This document shows positions 42,003 through 50,665 of a DNA stretch of 56,956 nucleotides, piece by piece; the stretch's first letter is position 1; each line of letters opens with the position of its first letter. The translations under genes and the position numbers were made by a program. A model generated the notes under the pieces. The model worked only from the letters and a program-made list of their open reading frames with translations. It ran no database searches and was not told the DNA's origin. Origin of the DNA: Acidimicrobiales bacterium (GTDB lineage: Bacteria > Actinomycetota > Acidimicrobiia > Acidimicrobiales > RAAP-2); NCBI GenBank assembly GCA_015478655.1, contig JADMIJ010000019.1:1-56956 (forward strand), given 5' to 3'.

Positions 42003-43360
42003 GAGTGGGTCCCCACGGCCTGGTTGCTGTCGCGCCGCATGGCCTGGTTGCTGTCGCGCCGCATCGCCTGGTTGCTGTCGCACATCGCCACGTCCCGGGC
42101 CGAGAGGATGGTCTGGACGATGGCGCCGTGCTCGCCTACCCGCCACAACGCCCGGCCCCGGGGGAGCCTCGGCACGAGTTGAGTCTCAGACTCGGTCCAG
42201 TCCATGACGTCCCGGGACGCTCGGGCCTCTCCACCGGACAGGTTGAAGGTCACTTTGGTCTCGGCCTCGGTGACAAACCCCTGGGCCCGCTTGGCCGTCG
42301 CCGTCCCATCGTCGGCCTGGGAGGCCAGATCGGAGATGCGCTGGACGATGGTCACGAACTGGACCCCGTAGCCGCGGGAAAGCTTCTGGGTCTCCTCCCC
42401 CCACGCCACGAAGCCGGCATCACGGATGGCCTTCCAGCATTCGTCGACGACGATGATTCGTTGTCGGTCCTTCCTCGCCACCACCTGGGCCAACCACGCC
42501 CCGGCGCAGACCAGGATGGACGAGAATGCTGGCGACTGGAGCACGGCGGACAGGTCGACGACGATCCCCGGCCCGGACCAGTCGACCGTGGCCGTCGACT
42601 CCCCGTCGAACATCCCGGCCAGATCCCCTTCGACCAGACGGTGAAGTCCTCTGGCCACCGATCGGGCGTCGGTTGCCAGGTTGGCGGTGTCCGTTCTGAG
42701 CTCGCTGGCCATGCCCTCGGTGGGCTCCATCAGCAGGTCCATCACGTGGCGCAGTGTTGGTGCAGACGGTGTCGGACCGTCACGCGGCGTTCTGCGACCG
42801 GTGGTCCGTCGCTCCAGTTCCATGAGAGCAGCCGTCACGACCGAGCGCTCGTCGCTGGTGACCGGCCGACCGGTGGCCGACTCGGCCAGGGCGACGACCA
42901 CCCCGATGCGACGACCTCGGACGTCATCAGACGCGGTACCGACAGGTGATTGGCCCATAGCCAAGGCGTCCACGGCATCGGGACCGGCCTCGAGCGGATT
43001 GAGCCGCACCGGGCCGCCCGGGCGCAGGGCCAGGACCGAGAGCTGGTCCCGCTCGGCCAGGTCGAGGTACTCGCCCTTCGGGTCGAGGATGGCCATCCAC
43101 TTTCCGGCCATGGCCTGGCGGTGGAGGTATGCCTTCACGAACGCGGACTTGCCGTAGCCCTTGTTGCCCGACACCAGCATGCACGGGGAGAGCAGCGTTT
43201 CGGCCTCGTAGAGGCAGAACGGGTCGTAACAGAACATCCCTTGGCCGAGGACCTCCTGGCCGATGATCGGCCCGACCAACGGCAGCCCGGCCTGGCATTG
43301 GAACGGGTAGGCGGAGGCCGAGTGCCTGGTGGTGACCGACATTGGCGGCAGTTTCAGCAT
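41999..43360 (-). CDS. VirB4-like ATPase, C-terminal half of a split VirB4
   Basis: A 453-aa protein. Walker A GNKGYGKSAFVKAYL lies near residue 65 and Walker B RIIVVDECWKAIRD near 330, with the VirB4-type MAILDPKGEY between. It lacks the VirB4 N-terminal domain, which is supplied by the upstream SCO6880-like gene. ATG 43360 overlaps that gene's stop. The C-terminus ends in three tandem copies of an 8-residue unit (DSNQAMRR), encoded by a 24-bp tandem repeat. Confidence 0.87.
   Translation of the reverse strand: MLKLPPMSVTTRHSASAYPFQCQAGLPLVGPIIGQEVLGQGMFCYDPFCLYEAETLLSPCMLVSGNKGYGKSAFVKAYLHRQAMAGKWMAILDPKGEYLDLAERDQLSVLALRPGGPVRLNPLEAGPDAVDALAMGQSPVGTASDDVRGRRIGVVVALAESATGRPVTSDERSVVTAALMELERRTTGRRTPRDGPTPSAPTLRHVMDLLMEPTEGMASELRTDTANLATDARSVARGLHRLVEGDLAGMFDGESTATVDWSGPGIVVDLSAVLQSPAFSSILVCAGAWLAQVVARKDRQRIIVVDECWKAIRDAGFVAWGEETQKLSRGYGVQFVTIVQRISDLASQADDGTATAKRAQGFVTEAETKVTFNLSGGEARASRDVMDWTESETQLVPRLPRGRALWRVGEHGAIVQTILSARDVAMCDSNQAMRRDSNQAMRRDSNQAVGTHS
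42018..42082 (-). repeat. 24-bp tandem repeat, 2.7 copies
   Basis: Units at 42018-42041, 42042-42065 and a partial one from 42066, nearly identical. They encode the DSNQAM(R/RR) repeats at the end of the VirB4-like ATPase. Copy number may vary between related elements through slippage. Confidence 0.9.
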
Positions 43361-45075
43361 CACAGCAGCCCCCTGGAGAACTGCAGACGGCAGAGGGGCA
43401 GGGTGGCGGCCCACCCCTCATGTCCTCGGGCGTGCAGCTCCCGGAGGTCGAGGTGACATTCAGTCGCTTTGCGCTCGGCGTGGCGCCAGGCCCGGGCGGC
43501 TATGTCCTCTGCGGGAGATGACACCATGACCAGGCCGGCGATCCGGTGCTGACGGAAGCCCCGGGTCAGCTCCCGCTCCCGAGAGCGAGCCTCGTCGACC
43601 CTGCGTTCCTCCTCCTCGGTGGTGATGATCCCCTTCTCGTCCCGCTTGCGTTGGGCCATCCCCCCGGTGGTGCGGGCGTCGCGGAGCTCGGCAAAGGCCT
43701 GCTCGGTGGGGACGGCCTCCAGGTGCATGGACACCGTCCGCACCGAGCCCGGAACGGCGGTGGCCAGAAGCGGGTACATCCACTCCGTACCCACGTCGAT
43801 GCGGGGCCATGCGGCGATCTGGCCGACCCGGTGGACATAGCCGTCGGTGCGGACGGTGTCGTAGCCAACGAGGCGGGAGGCAGGTCCCGCCTGCGTGGTC
43901 GGGATCGACCCTTCGCCCCAGAGGGCCAAGCGCTCGGCCGCTGTCGGATCGGCCCACTGGCGTAGTACGGCGGCCACTCCACGGCGGGGGAGGACCTTCG
44001 GTCGCAGACCGATCGCCACCAGGTGCTCGCAAAGCTGGGCCAGCTCACTGGTGGCCTCGGACAGGGCGTCGGCGCCGGTGGCCTCAGTCTCCACCTGGGC
44101 GCCGAGGAAGACGTCGTGGTGGATGGCGGCGGTGCCGATGGACGCATGCAGCGACTGGTAGTCGTTCCACTCCTCCGTTGACACCCGGCCCATGGCCGCG
44201 GCCGACCAGTCCGACTGCACCGTCGACGGCTGGGGGGTGGCCCGCTCGACCCATTGCAGACGCCGCAGGCCGGGGCCCACGGCCGCCATGGATTTCAGCA
44301 CCTCGCCCCACTGGCTGATCTGCGCGGCCTGTTCGTCAGGGCCCGAGAACACGAAGCGGTCGCCTCCCGCCACCGAGACCACCGCGGTGAGCAGTCTCCG
44401 CCGTCCCACCCGCTCGGTCAGCAGGCCCGCCTCTGACCCATCAAGGGTGGTTGTCTCGAACCGGAGCCGACCGAGCTCCGGTGGCAGCTGTTCGGGTGCC
44501 GCTGACCCCGATCCGCGTGCCCGCAGCTTCCGTCGCCGGTCGTCCGGCCCTCCTCCCTGCGACTTGTTCACGACCGCGCCGACGTGTGGTGATCGATTCG
44601 GGCGTGGAATCCGACCCCGTGGCCGGACATTCGCCGTCGACCTTCGGTGTGCCACCGGCGCGGTCTCCGGTGCCGCGGGAACGAAGGACTCGGCGTGGCC
44701 CGTGAATGCCGCCCCATTGCTGGCTGCATCGGTTGGCGTGCTGACCCCCGCATCAACCGCCACGCGCAACCAGGTCTGTGGCATCTCCCAGCGCGACCGA
44801 CCGCGCATTTGAAGGATCCCGAAGCGCACGTACGGTCCGACAAGAGCGCGCACCTTGGTGCCACGGTGACGGCCGAAGGGCATCCGGCCGAGGGCGAACC
44901 AGAAGCCGACGAGCACGGGCACGAAGGGCACCGGCATCGGGATGGATTCCAGGATCATCACGAACCCGGCTGCCGCACCGAGGACACCCGGGGCGAACTG
45001 GCCGGCGGTCCGGCTGATCAGCTCGTAGCGCTTGGTGAGGACGCCGAAGTTGTAGAGCGTGCCGCTCTCAGCCAT
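43360..45075 (-). CDS. SCO6880-like protein (PrgI/VirB3 plus VirB4 N-terminal)
   Basis: A 571-aa protein. Residues 1-110 carry a conserved start (MAESGTLYNFGVLTKRY) and two TM helices (FAPGVLGAAAGFVMILESI, then PFVPVLVGFWFAL), like a PrgI/VirB3 domain. The rest resembles the N-terminal part of VirB4. The family is known from Streptomyces SCO6880 and is followed by a separate ATPase, as here. ATG 45075 has GGGAGGA about 5 nt upstream. Confidence 0.8.
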   Translation of the reverse strand: MAESGTLYNFGVLTKRYELISRTAGQFAPGVLGAAAGFVMILESIPMPVPFVPVLVGFWFALGRMPFGRHRGTKVRALVGPYVRFGILQMRGRSRWEMPQTWLRVAVDAGVSTPTDAASNGAAFTGHAESFVPAAPETAPVAHRRSTANVRPRGRIPRPNRSPHVGAVVNKSQGGGPDDRRRKLRARGSGSAAPEQLPPELGRLRFETTTLDGSEAGLLTERVGRRRLLTAVVSVAGGDRFVFSGPDEQAAQISQWGEVLKSMAAVGPGLRRLQWVERATPQPSTVQSDWSAAAMGRVSTEEWNDYQSLHASIGTAAIHHDVFLGAQVETEATGADALSEATSELAQLCEHLVAIGLRPKVLPRRGVAAVLRQWADPTAAERLALWGEGSIPTTQAGPASRLVGYDTVRTDGYVHRVGQIAAWPRIDVGTEWMYPLLATAVPGSVRTVSMHLEAVPTEQAFAELRDARTTGGMAQRKRDEKGIITTEEEERRVDEARSRERELTRGFRQHRIAGLVMVSSPAEDIAARAWRHAERKATECHLDLRELHARGHEGWAATLPLCRLQFSRGLL

Positions 45076-46510
45076 GGGATCCTCCCGGTGCCTTCCTGGT
45101 CGATGAGCCGGGAGCTCGACCGGCCCGGTTGGCGGCTCCCTGGACCGCTCCCGGAGCGTTCGAGGCACCGGGACTTACCGAGGTGGATGGCGGAGAGCCG
45201 GCGGGCGGGCGGCGCTGATCCCGGCCCGTTTCACCGGGTTGGCTTGCTGCGGCCTGTGCTGCCCCGCCGGTCGTTGCACCGCCGGCCCCACGGTCCCCCG
45301 TACCGCCGCCGGCGGTCGGTGCGCCAGGGTTCGATCCACCAGGGCTCGGACTCCCCGAGGTGCTGCTCGAGCCGGTCCCGGTGGCAGCTGGTGATTGCGT
45401 CCCACTCGGGTCAGAGCCCTCATTGGCGCCGGCGGCGGCCTTCGCTCCGGCCATGGCGGCACCGGCCGCCACCCCTGCTCCGGCGGTGGCGGCGAGACCG
45501 ACTGGTCCGGCGGCTGCACCGGCTTCCACGAGCGCCTTACCGCCTCCTCCGCCTCCCATCATCTTCGCCGTACCGGCGACACGGCTCCCCATATAGGTCA
45601 TCCGACCCGGCGCGCTGATCTGGGCTGCCGCGGCCGCCGCGTGCTCGGTCGCTGCCGGCACGTGCTTCAGGGCCATGGGAAGGGCCAGCGAACCGAGGAT
45701 GAGGAACGCCAGGCAGAGGAACAGCGTCGTCATGTCCCCACCGACCGCACCGGTATTCGACCCCGACAACTGGCCGTTGTTGAGGTCGGCGGCAGCCAGC
45801 ACCATGAGCATGGTGATGACCAGCTGGGAGAGGATCGTGGCGATGATGAGGTCCACCAGGCGCTTGATCCAATGGGCCGTCCCGCCCCAGTAGAGCCCGC
45901 AGAGAGCGAGCGGTAAGGCCAGTACCTCCAGGTAGAGCAGTGCTCCTCGGAGGGCGAGGACGAACCAGATGACGAGGGCGGCCAGACCGGCCAGGGCCAC
46001 GATCAGGGCGGCCGCCAGCCCGGGAAGACTGCTGCCACCGGTGGTGACGGTGGCCGACACGGCGAAATCGGACAGGTGACCGAGGCCCTGGCCAAACCCC
46101 TGGTTGCCTCCGAGAGCCATGTTCACCAGGAGGCTGCAACAGGCATTGACCAGGGTGAGGACGCCCGCTGTCACCGGGATCGCGACGGCCGTTCCGATGG
46201 CCATGACCACCGGAGCCCCGAGGCCCCGTTTCAGGACCGATGTCAGATCACCCCGCAGGGCGGCGGTCCCCACTCCGATGAAGAGGATGGGTAGCGACAG
46301 CCAGGCGACCACGGTGAGCATGGCCCGCCACGGGCCCTTGAACCACGACGTGAAGTCCGGGGTGGTGGTTGCCTGCATGGCGTGGATCACGCCGCCGATG
46401 GCCCAGCTGGCGAACCCGCCGATCCCCTGGGAGATCGAGTGCCCGATCCATCCGACGATGTCCTGGCCGATGCCACCCAGCGGATCGAAGAGTGAAAGTC
46501 CGACGAGCAT
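45068..46510 (-). CDS. VirB6/TrbL-like polytopic membrane protein
   Basis: A 480-aa protein with about six or seven TM helices in the first 290 residues (LTVVAWLSLPILFIGVGTAAL, LPGLAAALIVALAGLAALVIWFVL in parts, LALPLALCGLYWGG). A Gly/Ala/Pro/Ser-rich tail of about 190 residues is probably disordered and cytoplasmic or exported. This is the layout of VirB6/TrbL, the central channel component. It overlaps the next gene's start by 8 bp. Confidence 0.85.
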   Translation of the reverse strand: MLVGLSLFDPLGGIGQDIVGWIGHSISQGIGGFASWAIGGVIHAMQATTTPDFTSWFKGPWRAMLTVVAWLSLPILFIGVGTAALRGDLTSVLKRGLGAPVVMAIGTAVAIPVTAGVLTLVNACCSLLVNMALGGNQGFGQGLGHLSDFAVSATVTTGGSSLPGLAAALIVALAGLAALVIWFVLALRGALLYLEVLALPLALCGLYWGGTAHWIKRLVDLIIATILSQLVITMLMVLAAADLNNGQLSGSNTGAVGGDMTTLFLCLAFLILGSLALPMALKHVPAATEHAAAAAAQISAPGRMTYMGSRVAGTAKMMGGGGGGKALVEAGAAAGPVGLAATAGAGVAAGAAMAGAKAAAGANEGSDPSGTQSPAATGTGSSSTSGSPSPGGSNPGAPTAGGGTGDRGAGGATTGGAAQAAASQPGETGRDQRRPPAGSPPSTSVSPGASNAPGAVQGAANRAGRAPGSSTRKAPGGSHG

Positions 46511-46511
46511 C

Positions 46512-46832
46512 TCAGCTGACCGAAGTGCCGAAGTTGAAGGCCCAGGTGATGAGGAAGACCCCGGCCCCGATGATGACCGCTCCGGCGAAAGCGGCCAAAA
46601 CCTTGTGCTGGGAGACCGAGGTCCGGTTGATCGACCCGTTCTGGACTCCCCACCACAGCCCCGCCCCGCCGATGATCAGACCGAGCAGACAGGCGTAGAC
46701 GGCCCACTGCTCGATCCCGCCGAGAAAGGACGTCACCTGGGACGAGCCCGGGAGCGAGCTGTTCGGGGTGATGTTGAAGCTGGCGGCCAAGAGTGGCGAG
46801 GAAAGGTTTGGGACAAACGACTGAGGGATCAC
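46512..46832 (-). CDS. VirB2/TrbC-like two-TM protein
   Basis: A 106-aa protein with an N-terminal exported stretch and two TM helices (AVYACLLGLIIGGAGLWWG, then LAAFAGAVIIGAGVFLITWAF), the topology of VirB2/TrbC pilin-like proteins and of the actinobacterial DUF6112 group. GTG 46832 has GGAGG 4 nt upstream. First gene of the T4SS operon, directly downstream of repeat cluster D; its stop is 1 nt before the VirB6-like start. Confidence 0.8.
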   Translation of the reverse strand: MIPQSFVPNLSSPLLAASFNITPNSSLPGSSQVTSFLGGIEQWAVYACLLGLIIGGAGLWWGVQNGSINRTSVSQHKVLAAFAGAVIIGAGVFLITWAFNFGTSVS

Positions 46833-46877
46833 TGGACCTCCGGGGCTCTGTGCGGGACAGTGCGTCCTCGCCGTCTC

Positions 46878-47008
46878 CCATGGTCCGGATCCACGTCACC
46901 CCCAACGTCACCCCGGCGAGATTGGGCCCTGAACAGGAGCAACGCAGGATCGGCGAACGTCACCCTCGGCGAACTCTCGCGGTTTTCCCAATGAGGTCGC
47001 CGTCACCC
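46878..47008 (-). promoter_or_regulatory. GGGTGACGT cluster D before the T4SS operon
   Basis: On the minus strand, copies at 46893-46901 and 46905-46913 (12-bp register), plus singles at 46957-46965 and 47000-47008 (last one with one change). Immediately downstream stands GGATCCGGACCATGG, as before the relaxase. The pair is about 60 bp before the VirB2-like start. Confidence 0.72.
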
Positions 47009-47232
47009 TCGGGGTTGTCCGGTCCCGTTTTGGGTCATGGGTAGCATGCCGATCCCGGCTGCGCGTTGTGCACGCGTGGTACCCGGTAGGTGCCCTGTGC
47101 ACCATTCGTCCCACATGATGTATCTGTGGAACGATCCTCCCGAGCAATCCTCCGGCGCCGTGCCGACCGGAACATGGCCCGGGATGCCCGCGCCGCTCGG
47201 CTGGCAGCCTCAGGGTCGGGAAGGATGGAGCC
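47009..47232 (+). promoter_or_regulatory. Upstream region of the metabolic operon
   Basis: No gene in this part of the 400-bp gap. Two copies of GTGCAC (47068-47073 and 47097-47102), 29 bp apart within similar flanks (TTGTGCAC, CTGTGCAC), may be an operator. A possible -10 (GATGTATCT) lies near 47117-47125. No regulator gene is adjacent. Confidence 0.35.
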
Positions 47233-48036
47233 ATGAAGTACGGGCTGAACCTCCCGACCTTCGACAGGATGGCAGACCCCCGCCTCCTCGCCGAACTCGC
47301 CGCCGAGGCGGAAGCCGCAGGCTGGGACGGCGTCTTCGTATGGGATCACGTCTACTACCGCGACCCCGCCAGGGCCGCCACCGACCCATGGATGGCACTG
47401 GCCGCCATGGCGACCACCACCTCCGCCGTCGCCCTCGGGCCCATGGTCACCCCCCTCGCTCGTCGTCGACCGCACATCGTTGCGCGCCAGCTCGTGGCGC
47501 TGGATCAGCTGGCGAACGGTCGGGTCATCCTCGGCACCGGCCTCGGACTTGACGGGAGCGGCGGCGAGTTCATCCGGTTCGGCGAGGTGGAGGACATCCG
47601 CCAGCGGGCGGAGATGTACGACGAGGCCCTCGACCTCCTTCGTGCCCTCCTGTCGGGCGAACCCGTCGATCACCGGGGGACGTACTTCACCGCTAGCGAC
47701 GTCCGATTCCTACCCCGGCCCGTGCAGAGCGAACTGCCCGTCTGGATCGCTGCTCGTTGGCCGAACCGGCGACCTCTGGACCGCGCTGCAAAGAACCAGG
47801 GCGCTTTCATCATCGACCTGGAGAAGCCGGCAGACCTTGCCACAGCCTGCGCTTACCTTGAGGAGCGCCGATCTGGTTCGCTCGACAGTTTCGATGTCGT
47901 CGTTCAGAGACCTGCGGGCGACGATCCCGAGCCGTGGCGGGAGGCGGGAGCCACCTGGTGGCTCGCCGCCTTCGACCCCTTTTCAGTGACCCCGGAGGAC
48001 GTCCGTGTCGCTATCTACGAGAGGCCCGGAAGATGA
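47233..48036 (+). CDS. LLM-class flavin-dependent oxidoreductase
   Basis: A 267-aa luciferase-like monooxygenase (TIM barrel): MKYGLNLPTF start, WDGVFVWDHVYYRDP near residue 33, VALGPMVTPLARRRPHIVARQ near 65-85, LANGRVILGTGLG near 95. The family uses FMN or F420; in actinomycetes F420 is common, but the cofactor cannot be decided here. GGATGGAG precedes the ATG. Slightly shorter than most (about 300 aa). Its stop overlaps the first Rid gene, so the pair is translationally linked. RutA of uracil catabolism is a related LLM enzyme that also works with a Rid protein. Confidence 0.87.
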   Translation: MKYGLNLPTFDRMADPRLLAELAAEAEAAGWDGVFVWDHVYYRDPARAATDPWMALAAMATTTSAVALGPMVTPLARRRPHIVARQLVALDQLANGRVILGTGLGLDGSGGEFIRFGEVEDIRQRAEMYDEALDLLRALLSGEPVDHRGTYFTASDVRFLPRPVQSELPVWIAARWPNRRPLDRAAKNQGAFIIDLEKPADLATACAYLEERRSGSLDSFDVVVQRPAGDDPEPWREAGATWWLAAFDPFSVTPEDVRVAIYERPGR

Positions 48037-48473
48037 ACCCCGGACCGTCTCGCCCGCAGCGTCGCAAGCTGACTCCGCAGCGCTTCACTCCGACGGGAGG
48101 CGCCTATTCCCACGGTCTCTCCGTCGAGGTCGGTTGTGGTGCAGTCATCTTCACAACCGGTCAGCTCGCCATTGACCCTGAGTCTCGTGTGGTCGGGCTT
48201 GGTGACGCTGCATCACAGGTCCGCTATGTCATTGAGAACATCGAGCAGATTCTGTCAGAAGACGACGCGGGTCTTGCCGACATTGTCACCGCCCAGATGT
48301 TCCTCCTCGACATGCGTGACTACGAGTCGGTCATCGATGTGTTCAACGAGTACTTCACCGCTTCTCGTCCGCCGCTCGGCGTCGTCGGGGTCACCGGCCT
48401 CGCGCGTGACGGCTGTGTCGTGGAGCTTGAAGCGGTCGCGTTTCGATCGTCAATCAATGCGCAGGGATCATGA
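48033..48473 (+). CDS. Rid-family (YjgF/YER057c) protein 1
   Basis: A 146-aa protein with a complete Rid fold: FTPTGGAYSHGLSVEVG, IFTTGQLAID, ADIVTAQMFLLDMRDYESV, and CVVELEAVAF at the end. In true RidA deaminases the active Arg lies in a P-A-R-S motif; here the same place reads PPLG, so imine deaminase activity of the RidA type is doubtful. ATG 48033 overlaps the LLM stop (ATGA). Confidence 0.87.
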   Translation: MNPGPSRPQRRKLTPQRFTPTGGAYSHGLSVEVGCGAVIFTTGQLAIDPESRVVGLGDAASQVRYVIENIEQILSEDDAGLADIVTAQMFLLDMRDYESVIDVFNEYFTASRPPLGVVGVTGLARDGCVVELEAVAFRSSINAQGS

Positions 48474-48524
48474 CAGTGAACGACGCCCGAACCGTTCGGG
48501 TGTCCAGCACGAAGGGAGACAGTG

Positions 48525-48746
48525 ATGCCGTACGTCCACGTCACAATCGCAACGGGTCGATCACCTGATGCCAAGAAGAAGCTGATGACGTTGGTAAGCG
48601 AGGCGGTCAGCAAGTCCATCGATGCCCCACTGGAGAACGTCCGAGTGTGGATCACCGAGGTCCCTCCGGAGGACATGTCGATCGGTGGTGTTCCCTTGGA
48701 CATCGTACGTGCTCAGCGTGCTGCCGCAGCTGCCAACGACACCTGA
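48525..48746 (+). CDS. 4-oxalocrotonate tautomerase-like protein
   Basis: A 73-aa protein starting MPYVHVTIATGRSPD. The Pro directly after Met is the catalytic base of this family, and KKKLMTLVSEAVSKSI is the usual helix. ENVRVWITEVPPEDMSIGG is the conserved C-terminal part. These enzymes interconvert enol and keto forms of unsaturated acids. AGGGAG lies before ATG 48525; the GTG one codon earlier would bury the Pro and is unlikely. Confidence 0.9.
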   Translation: MPYVHVTIATGRSPDAKKKLMTLVSEAVSKSIDAPLENVRVWITEVPPEDMSIGGVPLDIVRAQRAAAAANDT

Positions 48747-48800
48747 CAACAACCACCCAGCCCTGTCGTAACCACAACTCGATCGAAATCGGAGAATCTC

Positions 48801-49208
48801 ATGCAACGATCCAAAATTGCACCCGCAAACTTCACTCCCACGATGGGGGCGTATTCACACGGCTACACCGTTGACGTTGGAGATGCCAGATTCGTCTTCG
48901 TCACCGGGCAGATCGCTCTTGACGAGAAGGGCGAACTCGTTTCCGAGGACGTCGGAGATCAGACGCGCTACGTCTTCGATCGCATCTCGCGGATCCTCAC
49001 CGAAGCTGGCTCCTCCCTCGATGACGTCGTGAAGACCCAGATCTTCGTCACCGACATGTCGTACTTCTCGACCATTTCGCCGATCCGCAACGAGTACTAC
49101 GCCAAATCCGAGCCCGTCAGCACCCTTGTGGGTGTGAACTCGTTGGTGCACCCAGGATGCAAGATTGAAATAGAGGTCATTGCTGTCAGCAGCACGCCAG
49201 AAACGTAG
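48801..49208 (+). CDS. Rid-family (YjgF/YER057c) protein 2
   Basis: A 135-aa protein, 45-50% like the first Rid protein by eye (FTPTMGAYSHGYTVDVG, FVFVTGQIALDEKGE, VVKTQIFVTDM, CKIEIEVIAV). The P-A-R-S position reads PVST, so this copy too lacks the catalytic Arg. The two may form mixed trimers. It probably arose by duplication within the operon with the tautomerase gene between the copies. Confidence 0.87.
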   Translation: MQRSKIAPANFTPTMGAYSHGYTVDVGDARFVFVTGQIALDEKGELVSEDVGDQTRYVFDRISRILTEAGSSLDDVVKTQIFVTDMSYFSTISPIRNEYYAKSEPVSTLVGVNSLVHPGCKIEIEVIAVSSTPET

Positions 49209-49240
49209 AAGCATCACCGACCCAAGAATGGGAGCATGAG

Positions 49241-49918
49241 ATGGTGGAACTCCAGGCCGCACTCGACATCACCGATCTCGACAGGGCAGTGGATCTGGCT
49301 GCCCGCCTGTCAGGAACCGTCGACCGGATCGAGGTTGGGACGCCCCTCATCCTGCGCCATGGCGTCGGCGCCATCGCCGCCGTCAAGGCAGCCGCTCCCG
49401 ACTGCGTGATCGTCGCCGACTGCAAGACGATGGACTGTGGCGGCGTCATTGTGGCGCTCGCGATTGAACACGGGGCCGACGGCGTCATTGTGCAGGGTGC
49501 CGCACCACTCACCACAGTCCGTGCGGCAGCGGCCCGGGCGGCAGAACTCCACGGGTTCGTGATGGTCGATGACCTGGGCGTCAGAAGCCTCCAGCGTCTC
49601 GCTGACGACATCAGCGGACTCGCCGTGAATCACGTGATCATCCACACCGGAAAGGACGAACAGATCCATGGCGCAACTCCCGCCGCCCGTCTCGTAGAAG
49701 CAGCAGGGATCCCATGGCTGCCGCCGCTTGCGGTGGCAGGTGGGATCGACGCTGAGAACCTCGGTGAGATCGTCGGAGTTAACAACGTCGACGTCGTCAT
49801 CGTCGGCCAGGCAATCTATGGCAGCGAGCATCCGGTCTCGGATGCGGACCGGATCCACCGCCTCTTGGCCGAGTGGACCGAGCAGGGGAGAGTGAGCCGT
49901 GTCGGCAATGGAGTTTGA
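49241..49918 (+). CDS. OMPDC-superfamily, hexulose-phosphate-synthase-like
   Basis: A 225-aa TIM barrel of the orotidine-monophosphate decarboxylase superfamily: LQAALDITDLDRAV, VDRIEVGTPLILRHG, and the signature IVADCKTMDCGG with the D-x-K-x-x-D motif. VAGGIDAENL and VVIVGQAIYGSEHP form the phosphate site. This matches 3-hexulose-6-phosphate synthase more than keto-gulonate-phosphate decarboxylase. No hexulose-phosphate isomerase is nearby, so the ribulose monophosphate route is unlikely; it may be an aldolase on another substrate. Its end overlaps the RraA-like gene by 20 bp. Confidence 0.83.
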   Translation: MVELQAALDITDLDRAVDLAARLSGTVDRIEVGTPLILRHGVGAIAAVKAAAPDCVIVADCKTMDCGGVIVALAIEHGADGVIVQGAAPLTTVRAAAARAAELHGFVMVDDLGVRSLQRLADDISGLAVNHVIIHTGKDEQIHGATPAARLVEAAGIPWLPPLAVAGGIDAENLGEIVGVNNVDVVIVGQAIYGSEHPVSDADRIHRLLAEWTEQGRVSRVGNGV

Positions 49919-50633
49919 CCTCCTCAAGCTGGAGGAGTTCGACACCCCAACGATCTGCAACGCCCTGGAGCTCGTTGAGCCCGAACGTCGGCGGTTTGGG
50001 TACACGGTGGAGAACGTCTGCTGTGTCAACGAGAACACAGCGCCTCGAGTCGGTGTGGTGTTCACCGCAACTATGCGGTCGCTGGACTACCCGCCGCTCT
50101 CCGGGGACGATCTCAAGCGAGAACGTCTGCGGTATTACGAGTACATGTCGGGTGGCGATCCTGACGTCCCGAAGATCTGCCTCATGCAGGACTTGGACGG
50201 TCGCGAGGCAGGGAGGGGCCCATTCTGGGGAGAGTTCAACACCCGAGTGCATCGCGCTCTGGGATTCCGGGCAATCGTCACCGACGGCTCCGTCCGGGAC
50301 GTCACGATGCTCCCCGACGACATCCTGATCCTGGCGCGCGGCCTGCGCCCATCGCATTCGCTTGTGCACATCGTGGACTTCGGTGGCCAGGTCAACGTCT
50401 TCGGCATGGTCGCCTCGCACGGGGACATCGTTCACGCCGATCAACATGGCGCCGTCACCTTCCCAAGGCACCTGGCGCCCGAGGTCGCAGAGCGTGCGGT
50501 GGAGTTCATGGAGAGCGAGGCACCTGTCCTTGACGCGTGCAAGCAGGGGAGCCTCACCTTCGACGAACTATCGCGCCTCTATATGGAGCGCCGGGCCATT
50601 GGTCAGCCGAGCACTGAAGATCAGTCCAGATAA
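49899..50633 (+). CDS. RraA-like / HMG-aldolase-type protein
   Basis: A 244-aa protein of the RraA/4-hydroxy-4-methyl-2-oxoglutarate aldolase group: FDTPTICNALELVEP at the start, GPFWGEFNTRVHRALGF near 115 and AIVTDGSVRDVTML near 132 with the Asp and Arg-Asp of the active site. These enzymes cleave or decarboxylate 2-oxo acids with a metal. GTG 49899 has GGGGAGAG about 7 nt upstream. Fusions or neighbours of HPS-like and RraA-like proteins are known, which suggests they act in sequence. Confidence 0.83.
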   Translation: MSAMEFDLLKLEEFDTPTICNALELVEPERRRFGYTVENVCCVNENTAPRVGVVFTATMRSLDYPPLSGDDLKRERLRYYEYMSGGDPDVPKICLMQDLDGREAGRGPFWGEFNTRVHRALGFRAIVTDGSVRDVTMLPDDILILARGLRPSHSLVHIVDFGGQVNVFGMVASHGDIVHADQHGAVTFPRHLAPEVAERAVEFMESEAPVLDACKQGSLTFDELSRLYMERRAIGQPSTEDQSR

Positions 50634-50665
50634 TCACGATTCCGCTAGGAGCAACTGGAGGAACC

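Noticed and set aside
42018..42082. CRISPR array
   Set aside because: Short 24-bp head-to-tail repeat without spacers, in a coding sequence; no cas genes. No CRISPR array seen anywhere in the window.
49241..50633. Ribulose monophosphate (formaldehyde) pathway
   Set aside because: HPS-like protein is present but no 6-phospho-3-hexuloisomerase; the neighbour is RraA-like.
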